A stretch of DNA of 64,000 nucleotides from Modicisalibacter ilicicola DSM 19980 (GTDB taxonomy: Bacteria; Pseudomonadota; Gammaproteobacteria; Pseudomonadales; Halomonadaceae): the NCBI RefSeq assembly GCF_900128925.1, contig NZ_FQUJ01000005.1, forward strand, positions 124,001 to 188,000, given 5' to 3'. A program made the position numbers and the translations under genes. Positions within the stretch are counted from its first letter, which is position 1. Every line of letters starts with the position of its first letter. Below the pieces are notes generated by a model, which worked only from the letters and a program-made list of their open reading frames with translations, was not told where the DNA came from and ran no database searches. Shown here piece after piece: positions 46,299 through 55,930 of this stretch.

Positions 46299-47576
46299 TT
46301 AAACTGCCTGTCCCGCGATGGCACGAGGCAGCCTGACTTCGGTCAGGGTGCCACCTTCCTCGTGATTGTACAGGCTCACGCCGCCACCGAAGCGATTGAT
46401 GGTGGCGTGGGTGAGGAACAGGCCGATGCCCATGCCCTTGCTCTTGGTAGAGACGAAGGTATCACCGAGCTGGTCGGCGATCGACATCGAGACACCGGGG
46501 CCATGATCGCGGATATCGATGATCACCTCCTCGTTGTTCCAGTCGAGAGTGATCTGGATGTTCTCGGGGTTGGCGTCGGCGGCGTTGTTGAGCAGGTTCA
46601 TCAGCGCCTGTTCCAGGGTGGCGTCCACCGCAAGTTCGGGGGCGCCGCGCTTGCCCAGGATCTCGATGGCATGGGTCACGTCCGGGCGGAGCACCAGCCA
46701 GCGTTGGACTAGCTGATCCAGCCAGGTCGCGGCAGGTCGTATCTCGGGTTCAGCCAGGCGACGACGATCGGCACTTGCCACTAGGTGCTGAAGCCGGGAC
46801 TTGCAGGTGTCGACCTGCTGGCGCAGCAGGTCGATATCGCTCTCCAGTCTCGAATCGCCCGCCACGTCATGGCGCATCTCGTTGAGCAGTACCGCCATGG
46901 TCGACAGGGGGGTGCCGAGTTCATGGGCGGTGCCGGCGGCCTGGGTCGCCACCGCCAGTACCTGCTCGTTGCGCAAGGCGGCCTCCCGGGTTCGGGAAAG
47001 CGCCATGTCGCGACGACGCAGCGCATGCGCCATCTTGTAGATGAAGAAGGTGACCAGGCCCGCGGAAAGCCCGAAATTGATCCACATGCCCAGCACGTGC
47101 AGGCTGATGTTGGGGCTCACCAGGCCGTAGCTCAGTTGAGGAACGGGTTCATAGAAGAGCATCAGAAAGGTGTAGCAGGCCATCGCCGCACTGGCGACGA
47201 TCCATGCATAGAGCCAGGGCAGGGTGGCCGCGGCGATGGTCACCGGGATCAGGTAATAGCTGATGAAAGGGTTGGTCGATCCCCCAGTGTAGTAGAACAG
47301 CAAGGCCAGCCCGGCAATCTCGGCCAGCAGGTGAAGAAGGTATTCGGTATCGGTGACGGCCCGGGGTCGCCCCAGACGCCACCAGGTGAAGACGTTGATC
47401 ATGCCCATGGCGACGATGACGCTGATCACCGGCACGACCAGCAGTTCGAAGCCCAGCACCTCGATGCCGACGATGACCGCTGCCAAGAAGCCGGTCCAGG
47501 TGATGCCGCGGACCAGGGTCAGGCGTACCAGATTGCGGTTGGGTGTCGACAGCGGCAAGGGCAGGGGAGGTTGCAT
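46299..47576 (-). CDS. regB: RegB/PrrB/ActS-type redox sensor histidine kinase
   Basis: A 425-residue kinase with six membrane helices (about 20-190) and a C-terminal HisKA-HATPase unit. The quinone-sensing heptapeptide GGSTNPF is at 98-104. The phosphorylated H218 lies in AGTAHELGTPLS. C258 is exactly 40 residues downstream, matching the redox-active Cys265 of R. capsulatus RegB relative to its H225. N box NLLNNAADAN and G boxes DHGPGVS, GMGIGLFL are present. The start at 47576 has GGAG upstream; longer versions lack support. Confidence 0.93.
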   Translation of the reverse strand: MQPPLPLPLSTPNRNLVRLTLVRGITWTGFLAAVIVGIEVLGFELLVVPVISVIVAMGMINVFTWWRLGRPRAVTDTEYLLHLLAEIAGLALLFYYTGGSTNPFISYYLIPVTIAAATLPWLYAWIVASAAMACYTFLMLFYEPVPQLSYGLVSPNISLHVLGMWINFGLSAGLVTFFIYKMAHALRRRDMALSRTREAALRNEQVLAVATQAAGTAHELGTPLSTMAVLLNEMRHDVAGDSRLESDIDLLRQQVDTCKSRLQHLVASADRRRLAEPEIRPAATWLDQLVQRWLVLRPDVTHAIEILGKRGAPELAVDATLEQALMNLLNNAADANPENIQITLDWNNEEVIIDIRDHGPGVSMSIADQLGDTFVSTKSKGMGIGLFLTHATINRFGGGVSLYNHEEGGTLTEVRLPRAIAGQAV

Positions 47577-47718
47577 GATGGCTCCGGCAGGATGACTGGC
47601 GCCATGGTAACCGATCGGGCCTGGCCCGTGCGCACTTCGCGCCTTCCACATCGTTCGGCAGGCAGCGCCCATTCAGGATTCCGTCCTCCGCGAGGCCCTG
47701 ACCCCGTCCGGCCGTTGT

Positions 47719-48882
47719 CTACTCCTCCCGGTCCTCCTTGTGAACCACCCCCGGGAAGCGATCTCGTCGATACTCCTCGCCCCGGTTGGCTCGAATGCGG
47801 TAGAAGTCATCCGGATTCGTGACCTTGGTGTTGCCGAAGGTGAAGGAGGTGTCGCCCCAGGTCGGAAAGCCCCGGACCGGCGTGCCGCCTTCCACGTAGA
47901 GCTGGCCGATGAACCCGCCATGGGTCCAGCCGTCCGGAAAGCGGCCGATGAGGCCGGCCACCGTGGTTTTCTTGGCATGCATCAGCTGCACGGCGTTGCC
48001 GTAGGAGTTGGCGTCGTACCAGCCGATGCCGCACCAGGCCACGTCGACCATGTCATAGCACCACAGGCTGAAGTCCACGCTGTCCTGGTAGATGCCGCCG
48101 CCGATGGCGAACAGCACTTCGTCCCCGGGGGCGACGTCCCGAGGAATGCGGGGAAAAACCTCGAGATGAGTGCCGTCCAGGACCTCGGCGATGCCGTACA
48201 CGTTACCCCTGATCAGGAGGACACTGCGCCCCGCGTCCTCGATGTGGGGCGGCACGGACGCCGCCAGCGTGACGCGGGAGCGCTCTCGGCCATGCTTGTC
48301 GGCGTTGTCGGTGTGTGCCATGTAGCGACCGGCCCAGGCCTTCGACGCGCCGTCCCGGGCAGACAAGCCGCAATCGTGGCAATACACCAGCCGGTGATGG
48401 ACACGGCTGTTGGAGCCGATCTCCTCGACGGCATCCTTGCCCTTGCCGACCTTCTGCACGCCCCAGAGCAGCGCGCCTTCGACATACAGCCAGTCGAACA
48501 GCGCGTGACGCACATGGTCGCCATACACGACGCCATGGGTCATGTGGCGCCCTTCGGGCCAGCGGGAGCCGGTGACCCCCCTGATCGTCAGCTTGCCGCT
48601 GAACACGGCACCCTTGACACCGGCGATCTCGACGCCGGGCCCGGGATTGTGCGCGGGGCGATCGACGATCAGGGTGGCCCGCAGGCGCATGTCGTCCGTG
48701 GCGAAGAAGGGTTGTTCGGGATCGCTGGGGCGAAATCTGACCGTGTCGGTCACGCGGAACGTGCCCAGGAACTTGGCGTCCAGCACGACATGGTCGGCGG
48801 CGTAGGCGAGGAATTCGTTGACGGCCTGGGTGTCATCTGCCAGGCCATCGCCCACGGCACCGAAGTCATAGGGTGTCAGCAT
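47719..48882 (-). CDS. Right-handed beta-helix protein (pectate-lyase/tailspike-like)
   Basis: A 387-residue protein that begins directly with YDFGAVGDGLADDTQAVNEF, the N-terminal cap of pectate-lyase-3/tailspike beta-helix proteins. Beta-helix-like strands follow (VEIAGVKGAVFSGKLTIRGV; HALFDWLYVEGALLWGVQ; WCYDMVDVAWCGIGWYDAN). It has no signal peptide. Several His and Asp residues cluster (NSRVHHRLVYCHDCG), but no catalytic set is recognised. The start has no Shine-Dalgarno. It is an isolated gene with no phage or polysaccharide genes nearby, which makes its role unclear. Phage remnant or cell-surface glycan enzyme are both possible. Confidence 0.75.
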   Translation of the reverse strand: MLTPYDFGAVGDGLADDTQAVNEFLAYAADHVVLDAKFLGTFRVTDTVRFRPSDPEQPFFATDDMRLRATLIVDRPAHNPGPGVEIAGVKGAVFSGKLTIRGVTGSRWPEGRHMTHGVVYGDHVRHALFDWLYVEGALLWGVQKVGKGKDAVEEIGSNSRVHHRLVYCHDCGLSARDGASKAWAGRYMAHTDNADKHGRERSRVTLAASVPPHIEDAGRSVLLIRGNVYGIAEVLDGTHLEVFPRIPRDVAPGDEVLFAIGGGIYQDSVDFSLWCYDMVDVAWCGIGWYDANSYGNAVQLMHAKKTTVAGLIGRFPDGWTHGGFIGQLYVEGGTPVRGFPTWGDTSFTFGNTKVTNPDDFYRIRANRGEEYRRDRFPGVVHKEDREE

Positions 48883-48903
48883 GAAAGAAGCGTGTCGGTA
48901 TGA

Positions 48904-49071
48904 TCAGGAAGCGGCGTGTCTTCTCTCCAGTTCGCTGGCCTCACGCCGGGCGTCGCCCTCCGAGGCATGGGTTGCCATTACCCAGTTGTCTTTCTCGGTA
49001 TCGACCACTTTCCAGCCGATGACCTCGTCATCGTGGTCGAACTCCTTCACCACCGCGTAACGATCGCTCAT
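48904..49071 (-). CDS. Small hypothetical protein
   Basis: A 55-residue hydrophilic protein (MSDRYAVVKEFDHDDEVIGW start, alternating charged strands, C-terminal Arg/Glu helix). The ATG at 49071 follows GGGAGAG. The pattern of a short two-strand sheet plus helix resembles small DUF2188-like proteins, but I cannot assign it. It lies just upstream of the beta-helix gene on the same strand. Confidence 0.65.
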   Translation of the reverse strand: MSDRYAVVKEFDHDDEVIGWKVVDTEKDNWVMATHASEGDARREASELERRHAAS

Positions 49072-49142
49072 GGCACTCTCCCGTGATCTCACGAATACAG
49101 GATAGACCCAGCCTGGCGCGTTTGCGCACGAGGCCTGCCTCG

Positions 49143-49178
49143 AGGGGCTACAACAACGCGACGGGCTACAACAACGCG
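49143..49178. repeat. Two tandem 18-bp repeats before prfC
   Basis: The unit GGGCTACAACAACGCG plus two leading bases occurs twice in a row (49143-49160 and 49161-49178) with one mismatch. It lies about 100 bp before prfC. Function unknown. Confidence 0.75.
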
Positions 49179-49275
49179 CTCGCAACCCGTAGAATTGGCG
49201 CCAGCACAATCCATCCGCGGCCCCGCCTCGCAAGACCCCATGCCTGGCCGCTCACCGACTGGTACAAAACACGCG

Positions 49276-50865
49276 ATGTCCGACACGCAAATCGCCCAAC
49301 AGGCCGATCTTCGCAGAACCTTTGCCATCATTAGCCACCCCGACGCCGGCAAGACCACCATCACCGAGAAGCTTCTGCTGTTCGGCAACGCCATTCAGCT
49401 GGCCGGCTCGGTGAAGGGCAAGCGCAACGAACGCCATGCCACCTCCGACTGGATGAAGATGGAGCAGGAGCGGGGGATCTCGGTGACCACCTCGGTCATG
49501 CAGTTTCCCTATGGCGGGCGCATCGTCAATCTGCTCGACACGCCGGGCCACGAGGACTTCTCCGAGGACACCTACCGGACCCTCACCGCGGTGGATTCCG
49601 CGCTCATGGTCATCGACGGCGCCAAGGGCGTCGAGGAACGCACCATCAAGCTGATGGAGGTGTGCCGCCTGCGCACCACGCCGATCCTGACCTTCATCAA
49701 CAAGATGGATCGCGACATTCGCGATCCGGTCGAAGTCATGGACGAGGTCGAGACGGTGCTGAACATCCAGTGCGCGCCGATGACCTGGCCCATCGGCATG
49801 GGGCGACATTTCCGGGGCGTCTACCATCTGTATGACGATGTCATCCACCTCTACAAGCAGGGGCAGGGCAATCGTATTCCCGACGATATCCGCATTGAGG
49901 GGCTCGACAACCCCGAGGTGGACGAGACGCTGGGCGCCGACCAGGCCGAGGAACTGCGCATGGAGGTCGAGCTGGTGCGTGGTGCCTCCCACGCGTTCGA
50001 TCTTAAGGCCTATCGGCGCGGCGAGCTGACGCCGGTCTACTTCGGCACCGCCATGGGCAACTTCGGCGTGCGCGAGATGCTCGACGGCTTCGTCGAATAT
50101 GCCCCGGCACCGCAGCCGCGGGAAACCGACACGCGCGACGTCAGCGCCCATGACACGCGTTTTTCGGGCTTCGTGTTCAAGATCCAGGCCAACATGGACC
50201 CCAAGCACCGCGACCGGGTCGCCTTCCTGCGGGTCTGTTCCGGCAAGTACGACAAGAACATGAAGATGCGCCACGTGCGCATCGGCAAGGACGTCAAGAT
50301 CGCCGACGCCTTGACCTTCATGGCCTCGGATCGTGCCCACGTCGAGAAGGCCTGGCCCGGCGACATCATCGGCCTGCACAACCACGGTACCATCCAGATC
50401 GGCGACACCTTCACCCTGGGTGAGGAGATGCGCTTCACCGGCATTCCGCACTTCGCGCCGGAACTGTTCAAGCGCGTGCGCCTGCGCGATCCACTCAAGA
50501 TGAAGGCGCTGCAGAAGGGCCTGCAGCAGCTCTCGGAAGAAGGGGCGACCCAGGTCTTCATGCCCATGGACAACAACGACTTGATCGTCGGCGCCGTGGG
50601 GGCGCTGCAGTTCGACGTGGTGGCCCACCGTCTCAAGGAAGAGTACAAGGTCGATTGCCTCTACGAGGCGGTGAACGTGCAGACCGCGCGCTGGGTCTAT
50701 TGTGATGACGCCAAGAAGCTCGACGAGTTCAAGCGCAAGGCGAGCACCAATCTCGCCCTGGATGGCGGCGGGTACCTGACCTACCTGGCGCCGACCCGGG
50801 TCAACCTGCAGATGACCCAGGAGCGCTGGCCTGAAGTACGCTTCAATGCCACCAGAGAGCACTAA
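49276..50865 (+). CDS. prfC: Peptide chain release factor 3
   Basis: GTPase that recycles RF1/RF2 from the ribosome. 529 residues, the same as E. coli RF3. P-loop [13 protein letters not shown], switch region [27 protein letters not shown] (G3) and NKMDRD (G4) are present. The ATG at 49276 gives the family N-terminus but no clear ribosome site is seen, as is common for weakly translated factors. The yjjV-like gene follows after 7 bp, implying co-transcription. Confidence 0.96.
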   Translation: MSDTQIAQQADLRRTFAIISHPDAGKTTITEKLLLFGNAIQLAGSVKGKRNERHATSDWMKMEQERGISVTTSVMQFPYGGRIVNLLDTPGHEDFSEDTYRTLTAVDSALMVIDGAKGVEERTIKLMEVCRLRTTPILTFINKMDRDIRDPVEVMDEVETVLNIQCAPMTWPIGMGRHFRGVYHLYDDVIHLYKQGQGNRIPDDIRIEGLDNPEVDETLGADQAEELRMEVELVRGASHAFDLKAYRRGELTPVYFGTAMGNFGVREMLDGFVEYAPAPQPRETDTRDVSAHDTRFSGFVFKIQANMDPKHRDRVAFLRVCSGKYDKNMKMRHVRIGKDVKIADALTFMASDRAHVEKAWPGDIIGLHNHGTIQIGDTFTLGEEMRFTGIPHFAPELFKRVRLRDPLKMKALQKGLQQLSEEGATQVFMPMDNNDLIVGAVGALQFDVVAHRLKEEYKVDCLYEAVNVQTARWVYCDDAKKLDEFKRKASTNLALDGGGYLTYLAPTRVNLQMTQERWPEVRFNATREH

Positions 50866-50872
50866 GCTTTTT

Positions 50873-51637
50873 ATGTTGATCGACGCCCATTGCCATCTCG
50901 ATTTCGAAGACTTCGATGACGATCGCGAGGCCGTGTTCGCGCGTGCTCGGGAGGCGGGGGTCGGGCACTTCGTGGTGCCGGGCACGACCCGGAGCCATTG
51001 GCCGAGAGTGATCGAACTCGCCGGGCGTGATGACGTCAGCCTGAATCTGGGGTTGCACCCCTATTTCATGGACGAGCACGACGATGGGGATGTCGAGGCT
51101 CTCGCGTCACTGCTCGACGAGCATCCCGAGACCGTGGCGGTGGGCGAATGCGGTATCGACGCTCGCTTCGAAGAGACCCTGGAGGCCCAGTGGCGGCTCT
51201 TCGATGCCCAGTTGCGCATCGCCAAGGAGCGCAAGCTTCCGGTGGTGGTGCACTGCGTCCATGCCAACGACAAGATCGCCAAGCGCCTCAAGCAGCTCGA
51301 CCTGCCGGCTGGCGGGCTGATCCATGCCTTTGCCGGCAGCCCCGAGCAGGCCGTGAAGTTTCTCGATCTCGGTTTCGTGCTGGGGCTGGGCGGAGCGACG
51401 ACCCATGAGCGCGCCAAACGCCTGCACCGGGCGGTGGCATCGCTGCCCGACGAGGGCTATGTGCTCGAGACCGACAGTCCCGACATGCCGTTGGCCGGGT
51501 TCCAGGGGCAGCGGAATGAACCGGCCCGAGTGGCGATGGTTGCCGAGCGTATCGCCGAACTGCGCAGTCAGGCAGTAGGGGAGGTCGCCGAGCAGAGCAC
51601 GGCCAATGCCCGGCGCCTTTTCGGTATCGAGGAGTGA
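50873..51637 (+). CDS. yjjV: TatD-family metal-dependent hydrolase, YjjV-like
   Basis: A TIM-barrel metallo-hydrolase of 254 residues, putative DNase. Metal ligands: DAHCHLDF, the GECGID glutamate, VVHC and IHAFAG histidines, and ETDSPDMPL aspartate. The run ETDSPDMPLAGFQGQ matches E. coli YjjV. The ATG at 50873 is taken because it begins MLIDAHCHL; an earlier in-frame ATG would overlap prfC. It is 7 bp after prfC. Confidence 0.9.
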   Translation: MLIDAHCHLDFEDFDDDREAVFARAREAGVGHFVVPGTTRSHWPRVIELAGRDDVSLNLGLHPYFMDEHDDGDVEALASLLDEHPETVAVGECGIDARFEETLEAQWRLFDAQLRIAKERKLPVVVHCVHANDKIAKRLKQLDLPAGGLIHAFAGSPEQAVKFLDLGFVLGLGGATTHERAKRLHRAVASLPDEGYVLETDSPDMPLAGFQGQRNEPARVAMVAERIAELRSQAVGEVAEQSTANARRLFGIEE

Positions 51638-51647
51638 TGATTCGTCA

Positions 51648-52703
51648 CTAGTGACTCGATGCTCCACCGGCAAGCTCTTCGGGGTCGAGGCGTTCGATGG
51701 CGTAGGGCAACTTGAGCCGCTTCAGCCGTTGCCCCTCGACTTCGAGGGGGGCGTCATCGTCCTTGGTGCTCACTACCGCGAGTATCTCGGCCTGACCGTA
51801 GGCATCCAGGGCGGCGCTGAACACTTCGCCATGGCGCTTTCCCGATGCATCGAGCACCGGCGTGCCGATGTCGGGCACCACGGCGCCATAGAGTTGCGCA
51901 CGCACCATGCGCTTCTTCACCTGACCGCGAAAATGCGCCCGCGCCACGACCTCCTGGCCGGTATAGCATCCTTTCTTGAAGCTGATGCCGCCCAAGGCCT
52001 CCCAGTTGATCATCTGCGGCAGATAGGTGTCCTGATGGGCGGCGTTCAGCCAGCCCAGGCCCGCCTTGATATCGTGAAGCTGCCAGACGGCATTGCCCAC
52101 TGGTGTCGCCGAGCGCGCCAGGGCGTTCCAGACCTCGGCAGCGTCAGCCTGGGGCACGCACAGGACGAAGCGGTGAACCGGGCCCGGATGCCGCAGGGCG
52201 ATGGATTCTCCCTGCGCGGCCTGATGCCAGGTCGCCGGCGGCAGCGTGTCCAGACGTGCCTCCAGCAGCGCCGGCGCATCCCGACCCGCGAGACCGATCA
52301 GGACCAGGTCGTCCCTGCGGCGGAGCTCGACCTTGTAGAATGCCGCAAACTTGCCCAGATGCGTCTTGAGCGGATCGACGAGATCGCGATCGAGCAGCAG
52401 CCAGTAGTGTCCTTCGGCGACGCGCACCAACTGGGCATTGGCCAGCATGCGCCCCTTGGCCGTGCAGAACGTGGTGAGCGGCGCGAAGTCGCCATCCACC
52501 AGTTCGAGTTGTGCGCTGGTCTGCCCCTGCAGGAACCGCTCGGCATCGGCTCCGGCGATTTCCAGCACGGCCAGGTGCAGCAATGGCATTGCCACGGTGT
52601 CGTCGTGAGCGTGGCGCGCCTGGTCGGGGTCGCCGAAATCCACCAGGCGCTCGCTGGCGAAACGCGCACCGCTTGCGTGTAGATGATCGCTCCAGTGGGT
52701 CAT
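51648..52703 (-). CDS. ygfZ: Folate-binding Fe-S cluster protein YgfZ
   Basis: A GcvT-fold, tetrahydrofolate-binding protein that helps assembly or repair of certain Fe-S enzymes. 351 residues with the signature KKGCYTGQEVVARAHFRG and its essential Cys. A GGAG site stands 6 nt before the ATG at 52703. Convergent with the TatD-family gene. No Fe-S assembly genes adjoin. Confidence 0.92.
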   Translation of the reverse strand: MTHWSDHLHASGARFASERLVDFGDPDQARHAHDDTVAMPLLHLAVLEIAGADAERFLQGQTSAQLELVDGDFAPLTTFCTAKGRMLANAQLVRVAEGHYWLLLDRDLVDPLKTHLGKFAAFYKVELRRRDDLVLIGLAGRDAPALLEARLDTLPPATWHQAAQGESIALRHPGPVHRFVLCVPQADAAEVWNALARSATPVGNAVWQLHDIKAGLGWLNAAHQDTYLPQMINWEALGGISFKKGCYTGQEVVARAHFRGQVKKRMVRAQLYGAVVPDIGTPVLDASGKRHGEVFSAALDAYGQAEILAVVSTKDDDAPLEVEGQRLKRLKLPYAIERLDPEELAGGASSH

Positions 52704-52854
52704 GAGGACTCCATTATGACGCCGGTTTCGTGATGTGAGATGGGGCCGGGCAGTCGGCATTGCAAGATGCTGTCCTTGTCCGAGGGGGTACTCGGGATTC
52801 CTCGCGCGCCGCCTGCTAGACTGATCGTCAATTCGCCACTTCAGGAGGAGTGCC

Positions 52855-53046
52855 ATGCAGCGTCTCTCATTGACCTTTGAAGCGGTCGACAATGCCGACC
52901 AGGTCAACCGTCTGACCACGGCACTGATGACCCTGCCCGGCGTGGAGAGCGCCGAGGTGGGACGGCATGGCGCCGAGGTCGAAGGGAGCGTCAGCCGCGA
53001 GGCATTGATCGCCGCCGTCGAGGAACTCGGAATCAAGGTGTATTGA
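52855..53046 (+). CDS. HMA-fold small protein lacking the CXXC metal motif
   Basis: A 63-residue protein with the beta-alpha-beta-beta-alpha-beta pattern of heavy-metal-associated domains (VNRLTTALMTLPGVESAEVGRHG region, given here as LTTALMTLPGVESAEV; ALIAAVEELGIKV). There is no cysteine at all, so classic metal binding is not expected. A CAGGAGGAG ribosome site stands before the ATG. The OsmC-like gene follows after 22 bp. Confidence 0.72.
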   Translation: MQRLSLTFEAVDNADQVNRLTTALMTLPGVESAEVGRHGAEVEGSVSREALIAAVEELGIKVY

Positions 53047-53068
53047 CTATCGAACAAGGGAGTCTGCA

Positions 53069-53473
53069 ATGACCATCGTGGTGACCAGCGAGGATCGGAA
53101 TGGCCTGCGCCAGCGTGCCGAGATCGAGTCCTTCGAGGAACTGTTCGTCGATGCGCCGCCCATCGTCGGTGGCGAGGGGAGTGCGCCGGACCCGCATGAT
53201 TACCTCGATCTGGCGCTGGGTGCCTGCAAGGCGATCACCGCACAGATGTATGCCCGGCGCAAGGCGTGGCCCCTCGAGAAGGTCAGTGCCACAGTGCTTC
53301 GCGATGACAGTCGGGAGCGGCACGGGCTCTACCGCCTGGATATCACGATGGAGTTTCAGGGCATCGAGGATGCCGACCAGCGCGCCCGGCTCCTGGAGAT
53401 CGCCGACCGCTGCCCGATCCATCGCATCGTGACGACCTCGGAGGTCCAGATCAATACGACACTCGACGCTTGA
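53069..53473 (+). CDS. OsmC-family protein
   Basis: A 134-residue OsmC/Ohr-fold protein, usually a thiol peroxidase acting on organic hydroperoxides. The two family cysteines are present: C53 (LALGACKAITAQMYARRK) and C115 (ADRCPIHRIV). Its shorter form is closest to the YhfA-like OsmC group. An AGGGAG site precedes the ATG. It lies between the HMA-fold gene and uvrB, all on one strand with short gaps. Confidence 0.9.
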   Translation: MTIVVTSEDRNGLRQRAEIESFEELFVDAPPIVGGEGSAPDPHDYLDLALGACKAITAQMYARRKAWPLEKVSATVLRDDSRERHGLYRLDITMEFQGIEDADQRARLLEIADRCPIHRIVTTSEVQINTTLDA

Positions 53474-53518
53474 GTCTTCCATCTTGAACTTTCCACTTGG
53501 CGGGGCCATCTCAGGCGC

Positions 53519-55549
53519 ATGAGCAAATCCTTCCGCATCCAATCCAGTTATCAGCCGGCGGGTGACCAGCCGACCGCCATCGATGGACTGGTCAAGGGCA
53601 TCGAAGCGGGGCTGGCCCACCAGACCCTGCTCGGCGTGACCGGTTCCGGCAAGACCTTCACCATGGCCAACGTGGTCGAGAAGTTGCAGCGCCCGACCAT
53701 CGTCATGGCGCCCAACAAGACCCTCGCCGCCCAGCTGTATGGCGAGTTCAAGTCGTTCCTGCCGGACAATGCCGTCGAGTACTTCGTCTCCTACTACGAC
53801 TACTACCAGCCCGAGGCCTATGTGCCGTCCTCGGATACCTTCATCGAGAAGGACGCCTCGATCAACGACCACATCGAGCAGATGCGTCTTTCCGCGACCA
53901 AGGCGCTGCTCGAACGCAAGGATGCATTGATCGTCGCCTCGGTATCGGCGATCTACGGTCTCGGCGACCCGGACCAGTACCTGAAGATGCGCCTGCACTT
54001 CAACCGCGGCGAACTGATCGATCAGCGTTCCTTCCTGCGCCGCCTGGCGGAGTTGCAGTACACGCGCAACGACATGGATTTTCGCCGTGGCACCTATCGC
54101 GTGCGCGGCGATGTCATCGACATCTTCCCGGCGGATTCGGAAGAGGAGGCGGTCCGCGTCGAACTCTTCGACGACGAGATCGATTCCATCAGCCTGTTCG
54201 ATCCGCTGACCGGGGAGGTGCGTGGCAAGGTGCCGCGCATGACGATCTATCCCAAGAGCCACTACGTGACGCCCCGGGAGACGATTCTCGGCGCCATCGA
54301 CGCGATCAAGGAGGAGCTCGCCGAGCGGCTCGAGTGGTTGCGCAGGCACGACAAGCTGGTCGAGGCTCAGCGCCTGGAGCAGCGTACCCTGTACGACATC
54401 GAGATGATGCTGGAACTGGGTTACTGCAACGGCATCGAGAACTACTCGCGCTATCTCTCGGGGCGCCAGCCCGGTGAGCCGCCGCCGACCTTCTTCGATT
54501 ATCTTCCCGCCGATGCCTTGCTGTTCATCGACGAATCCCACGTCAGCGTTCCCCAGGTCGGCGGCATGTACAAGGGCGATCGCTCGCGCAAGGAAACGCT
54601 CGTGGAGTACGGCTTCCGCCTGCCGTCGGCGCTGGACAACCGGCCGATGACCTTCGAGGAGTGGGAGCGGGTCTGTCCGCAGGCGGTGTTCGTCTCGGCG
54701 ACGCCGGGCAAATACGAGGAAGAGCACGCCGGCCAGGTGGTCGAACAGGTGGTGCGACCCACCGGCCTGGTCGACCCCGAGGTCGAGGTGCGACCCGCCT
54801 CCACCCAGGTCGACGACCTGCTCTCGGAGGTTCGCCAGCGCACCGAGGTCGGTGAGCGGGTACTGGTCACGACCCTGACCAAGCGCATGGCCGAGGACCT
54901 GACCGAATACCTGGACGAGCACGACGTGCGCGTGCGGTATCTGCATTCGGACATCGACACCGTGGAGCGGGTCGAGATCATTCGCGACCTGCGCCTGGGC
55001 AAGTTCGACGTGCTGGTGGGCATCAACCTGTTGCGCGAGGGGCTGGACATTCCCGAGGTTTCCCTGGTGGCGATCCTCGACGCCGACAAGGAGGGCTTCC
55101 TGCGGGCCGAGCGCTCGCTGATCCAGACCATCGGGCGTGCTGCCCGCAACGCCAGCGGCAAGGCCATTCTCTATGGCGACCGGATCACCGATTCCATGCG
55201 CCGCGCCATCGACGAGACCGAGCGTCGCCGGACCAAGCAGATCGCCCACAACGAAAAGCACGGCATCACGCCGAGAACCGTCACCAAGTCGGTGGCCGAC
55301 ATCATGGAGGGCGCCCAGACCCCGGGGAAGAAGGGCAGCCGGCGCAAGGGCGAACGCAAGGTGGCCGAGCCCGCCGGCGAGTATGGCGTGGAAGACCTCA
55401 AGACGATGTCGATCAGCGACCTGAGCCGCGAGATCGGCAAGCTCGAGGATGCCATGTTTGAAGCGGCGCAGAACCTGGAGTTCGAGGAAGCGGCGCGCCT
55501 GCGCGATCAGGTTCACAAGCTCAACGCGCGACTGATCGAGCTCAAGTAA
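53519..55549 (+). CDS. uvrB: Excinuclease ABC subunit B
   Basis: DNA damage-verification helicase of nucleotide excision repair. 676 residues. Walker [15 protein letters not shown], the beta-hairpin region with [20 protein letters not shown], helicase motifs [20 protein letters not shown], and the C-terminal UVR motif ([13 protein letters not shown]). No LexA box (CTGT-N8-ACAG) is apparent upstream, so SOS control is not seen. A weak ribosome site precedes the ATG. Confidence 0.97.
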   Translation: MSKSFRIQSSYQPAGDQPTAIDGLVKGIEAGLAHQTLLGVTGSGKTFTMANVVEKLQRPTIVMAPNKTLAAQLYGEFKSFLPDNAVEYFVSYYDYYQPEAYVPSSDTFIEKDASINDHIEQMRLSATKALLERKDALIVASVSAIYGLGDPDQYLKMRLHFNRGELIDQRSFLRRLAELQYTRNDMDFRRGTYRVRGDVIDIFPADSEEEAVRVELFDDEIDSISLFDPLTGEVRGKVPRMTIYPKSHYVTPRETILGAIDAIKEELAERLEWLRRHDKLVEAQRLEQRTLYDIEMMLELGYCNGIENYSRYLSGRQPGEPPPTFFDYLPADALLFIDESHVSVPQVGGMYKGDRSRKETLVEYGFRLPSALDNRPMTFEEWERVCPQAVFVSATPGKYEEEHAGQVVEQVVRPTGLVDPEVEVRPASTQVDDLLSEVRQRTEVGERVLVTTLTKRMAEDLTEYLDEHDVRVRYLHSDIDTVERVEIIRDLRLGKFDVLVGINLLREGLDIPEVSLVAILDADKEGFLRAERSLIQTIGRAARNASGKAILYGDRITDSMRRAIDETERRRTKQIAHNEKHGITPRTVTKSVADIMEGAQTPGKKGSRRKGERKVAEPAGEYGVEDLKTMSISDLSREIGKLEDAMFEAAQNLEFEEAARLRDQVHKLNARLIELK

Positions 55550-55588
55550 CCCTCCCTCGGCGTTCCGTTCCCGTCTTCACTTGTCGAA

Positions 55589-55620
55589 GCGACATGGCGT
55601 TCGAAAAAACGCCATGTCGC
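55589..55620 (+). terminator. Hairpin after uvrB
   Basis: GCGACATGGCGTT and AACGCCATGTCGC form a perfect 13-bp stem with loop CGAAAA. No T run follows, so it may work as a weak or Rho-assisted terminator. Confidence 0.6.
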
Positions 55621-55692
55621 GTGTTCGGCAGCACATGCTCCGTCTATCGGCGCATGCGCCAGCAACATATCCGGGATGCGCATTTAAAAAGC

Positions 55693-55720
55693 GTTTATTC
55701 ACCAATTCAAGTGAATAAAC
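55693..55720. promoter_or_regulatory. 28-bp dyad upstream of the liv operon
   Basis: GTTTATTCAC and GTGAATAAAC are perfect inverted arms around the 8-bp centre CAATTCAA. The dyad lies 210 bp before livK and looks like an operator for a dimeric regulator; without a T run it is not a terminator. Confidence 0.5.
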
Positions 55721-55837
55721 AGCCTTTCTTCCTGATAACCACCAGATGGCAGAAGAATTTCTTGTTTGCGATGATCTGGCTGGAGATTATTCCGACAATC
55801 TCCTGCGAAGTCCGTGCGATGGCTTGCGTGAAGGCGC

Positions 55838-55867
55838 TTTACAGTCTGCAACGAAACTGCCAATAAT
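55838..55867 (+). promoter_or_regulatory. Candidate livK promoter
   Basis: TTTACA (55838-55843), an 18-bp spacer and AATAAT (55862-55867), 64 bp before the livK start. Confidence 0.45.
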
Positions 55868-55930
55868 GGGCTCGAACAGTCGCTTGAAAGCGGCGGTTTT
55901 TCCTAAAGATAACAAAGAGATGGGAAAAAT

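Larger units (their letters stand above)
55550..55930. other. 381-bp AT-rich intergenic region before the liv operon
   Basis: Notably AT-rich compared with its surroundings, with no supportable gene. It holds the uvrB hairpin, a 28-bp dyad and a candidate promoter, each listed separately. The livK ribosome site region (AAAGAGATGGG) ends it. Confidence 0.6.

Noticed and set aside
53033-55516. An 827-codon open frame opposite uvrB
   Set aside because: Shadow of uvrB; no recognisable domain or ribosome site.
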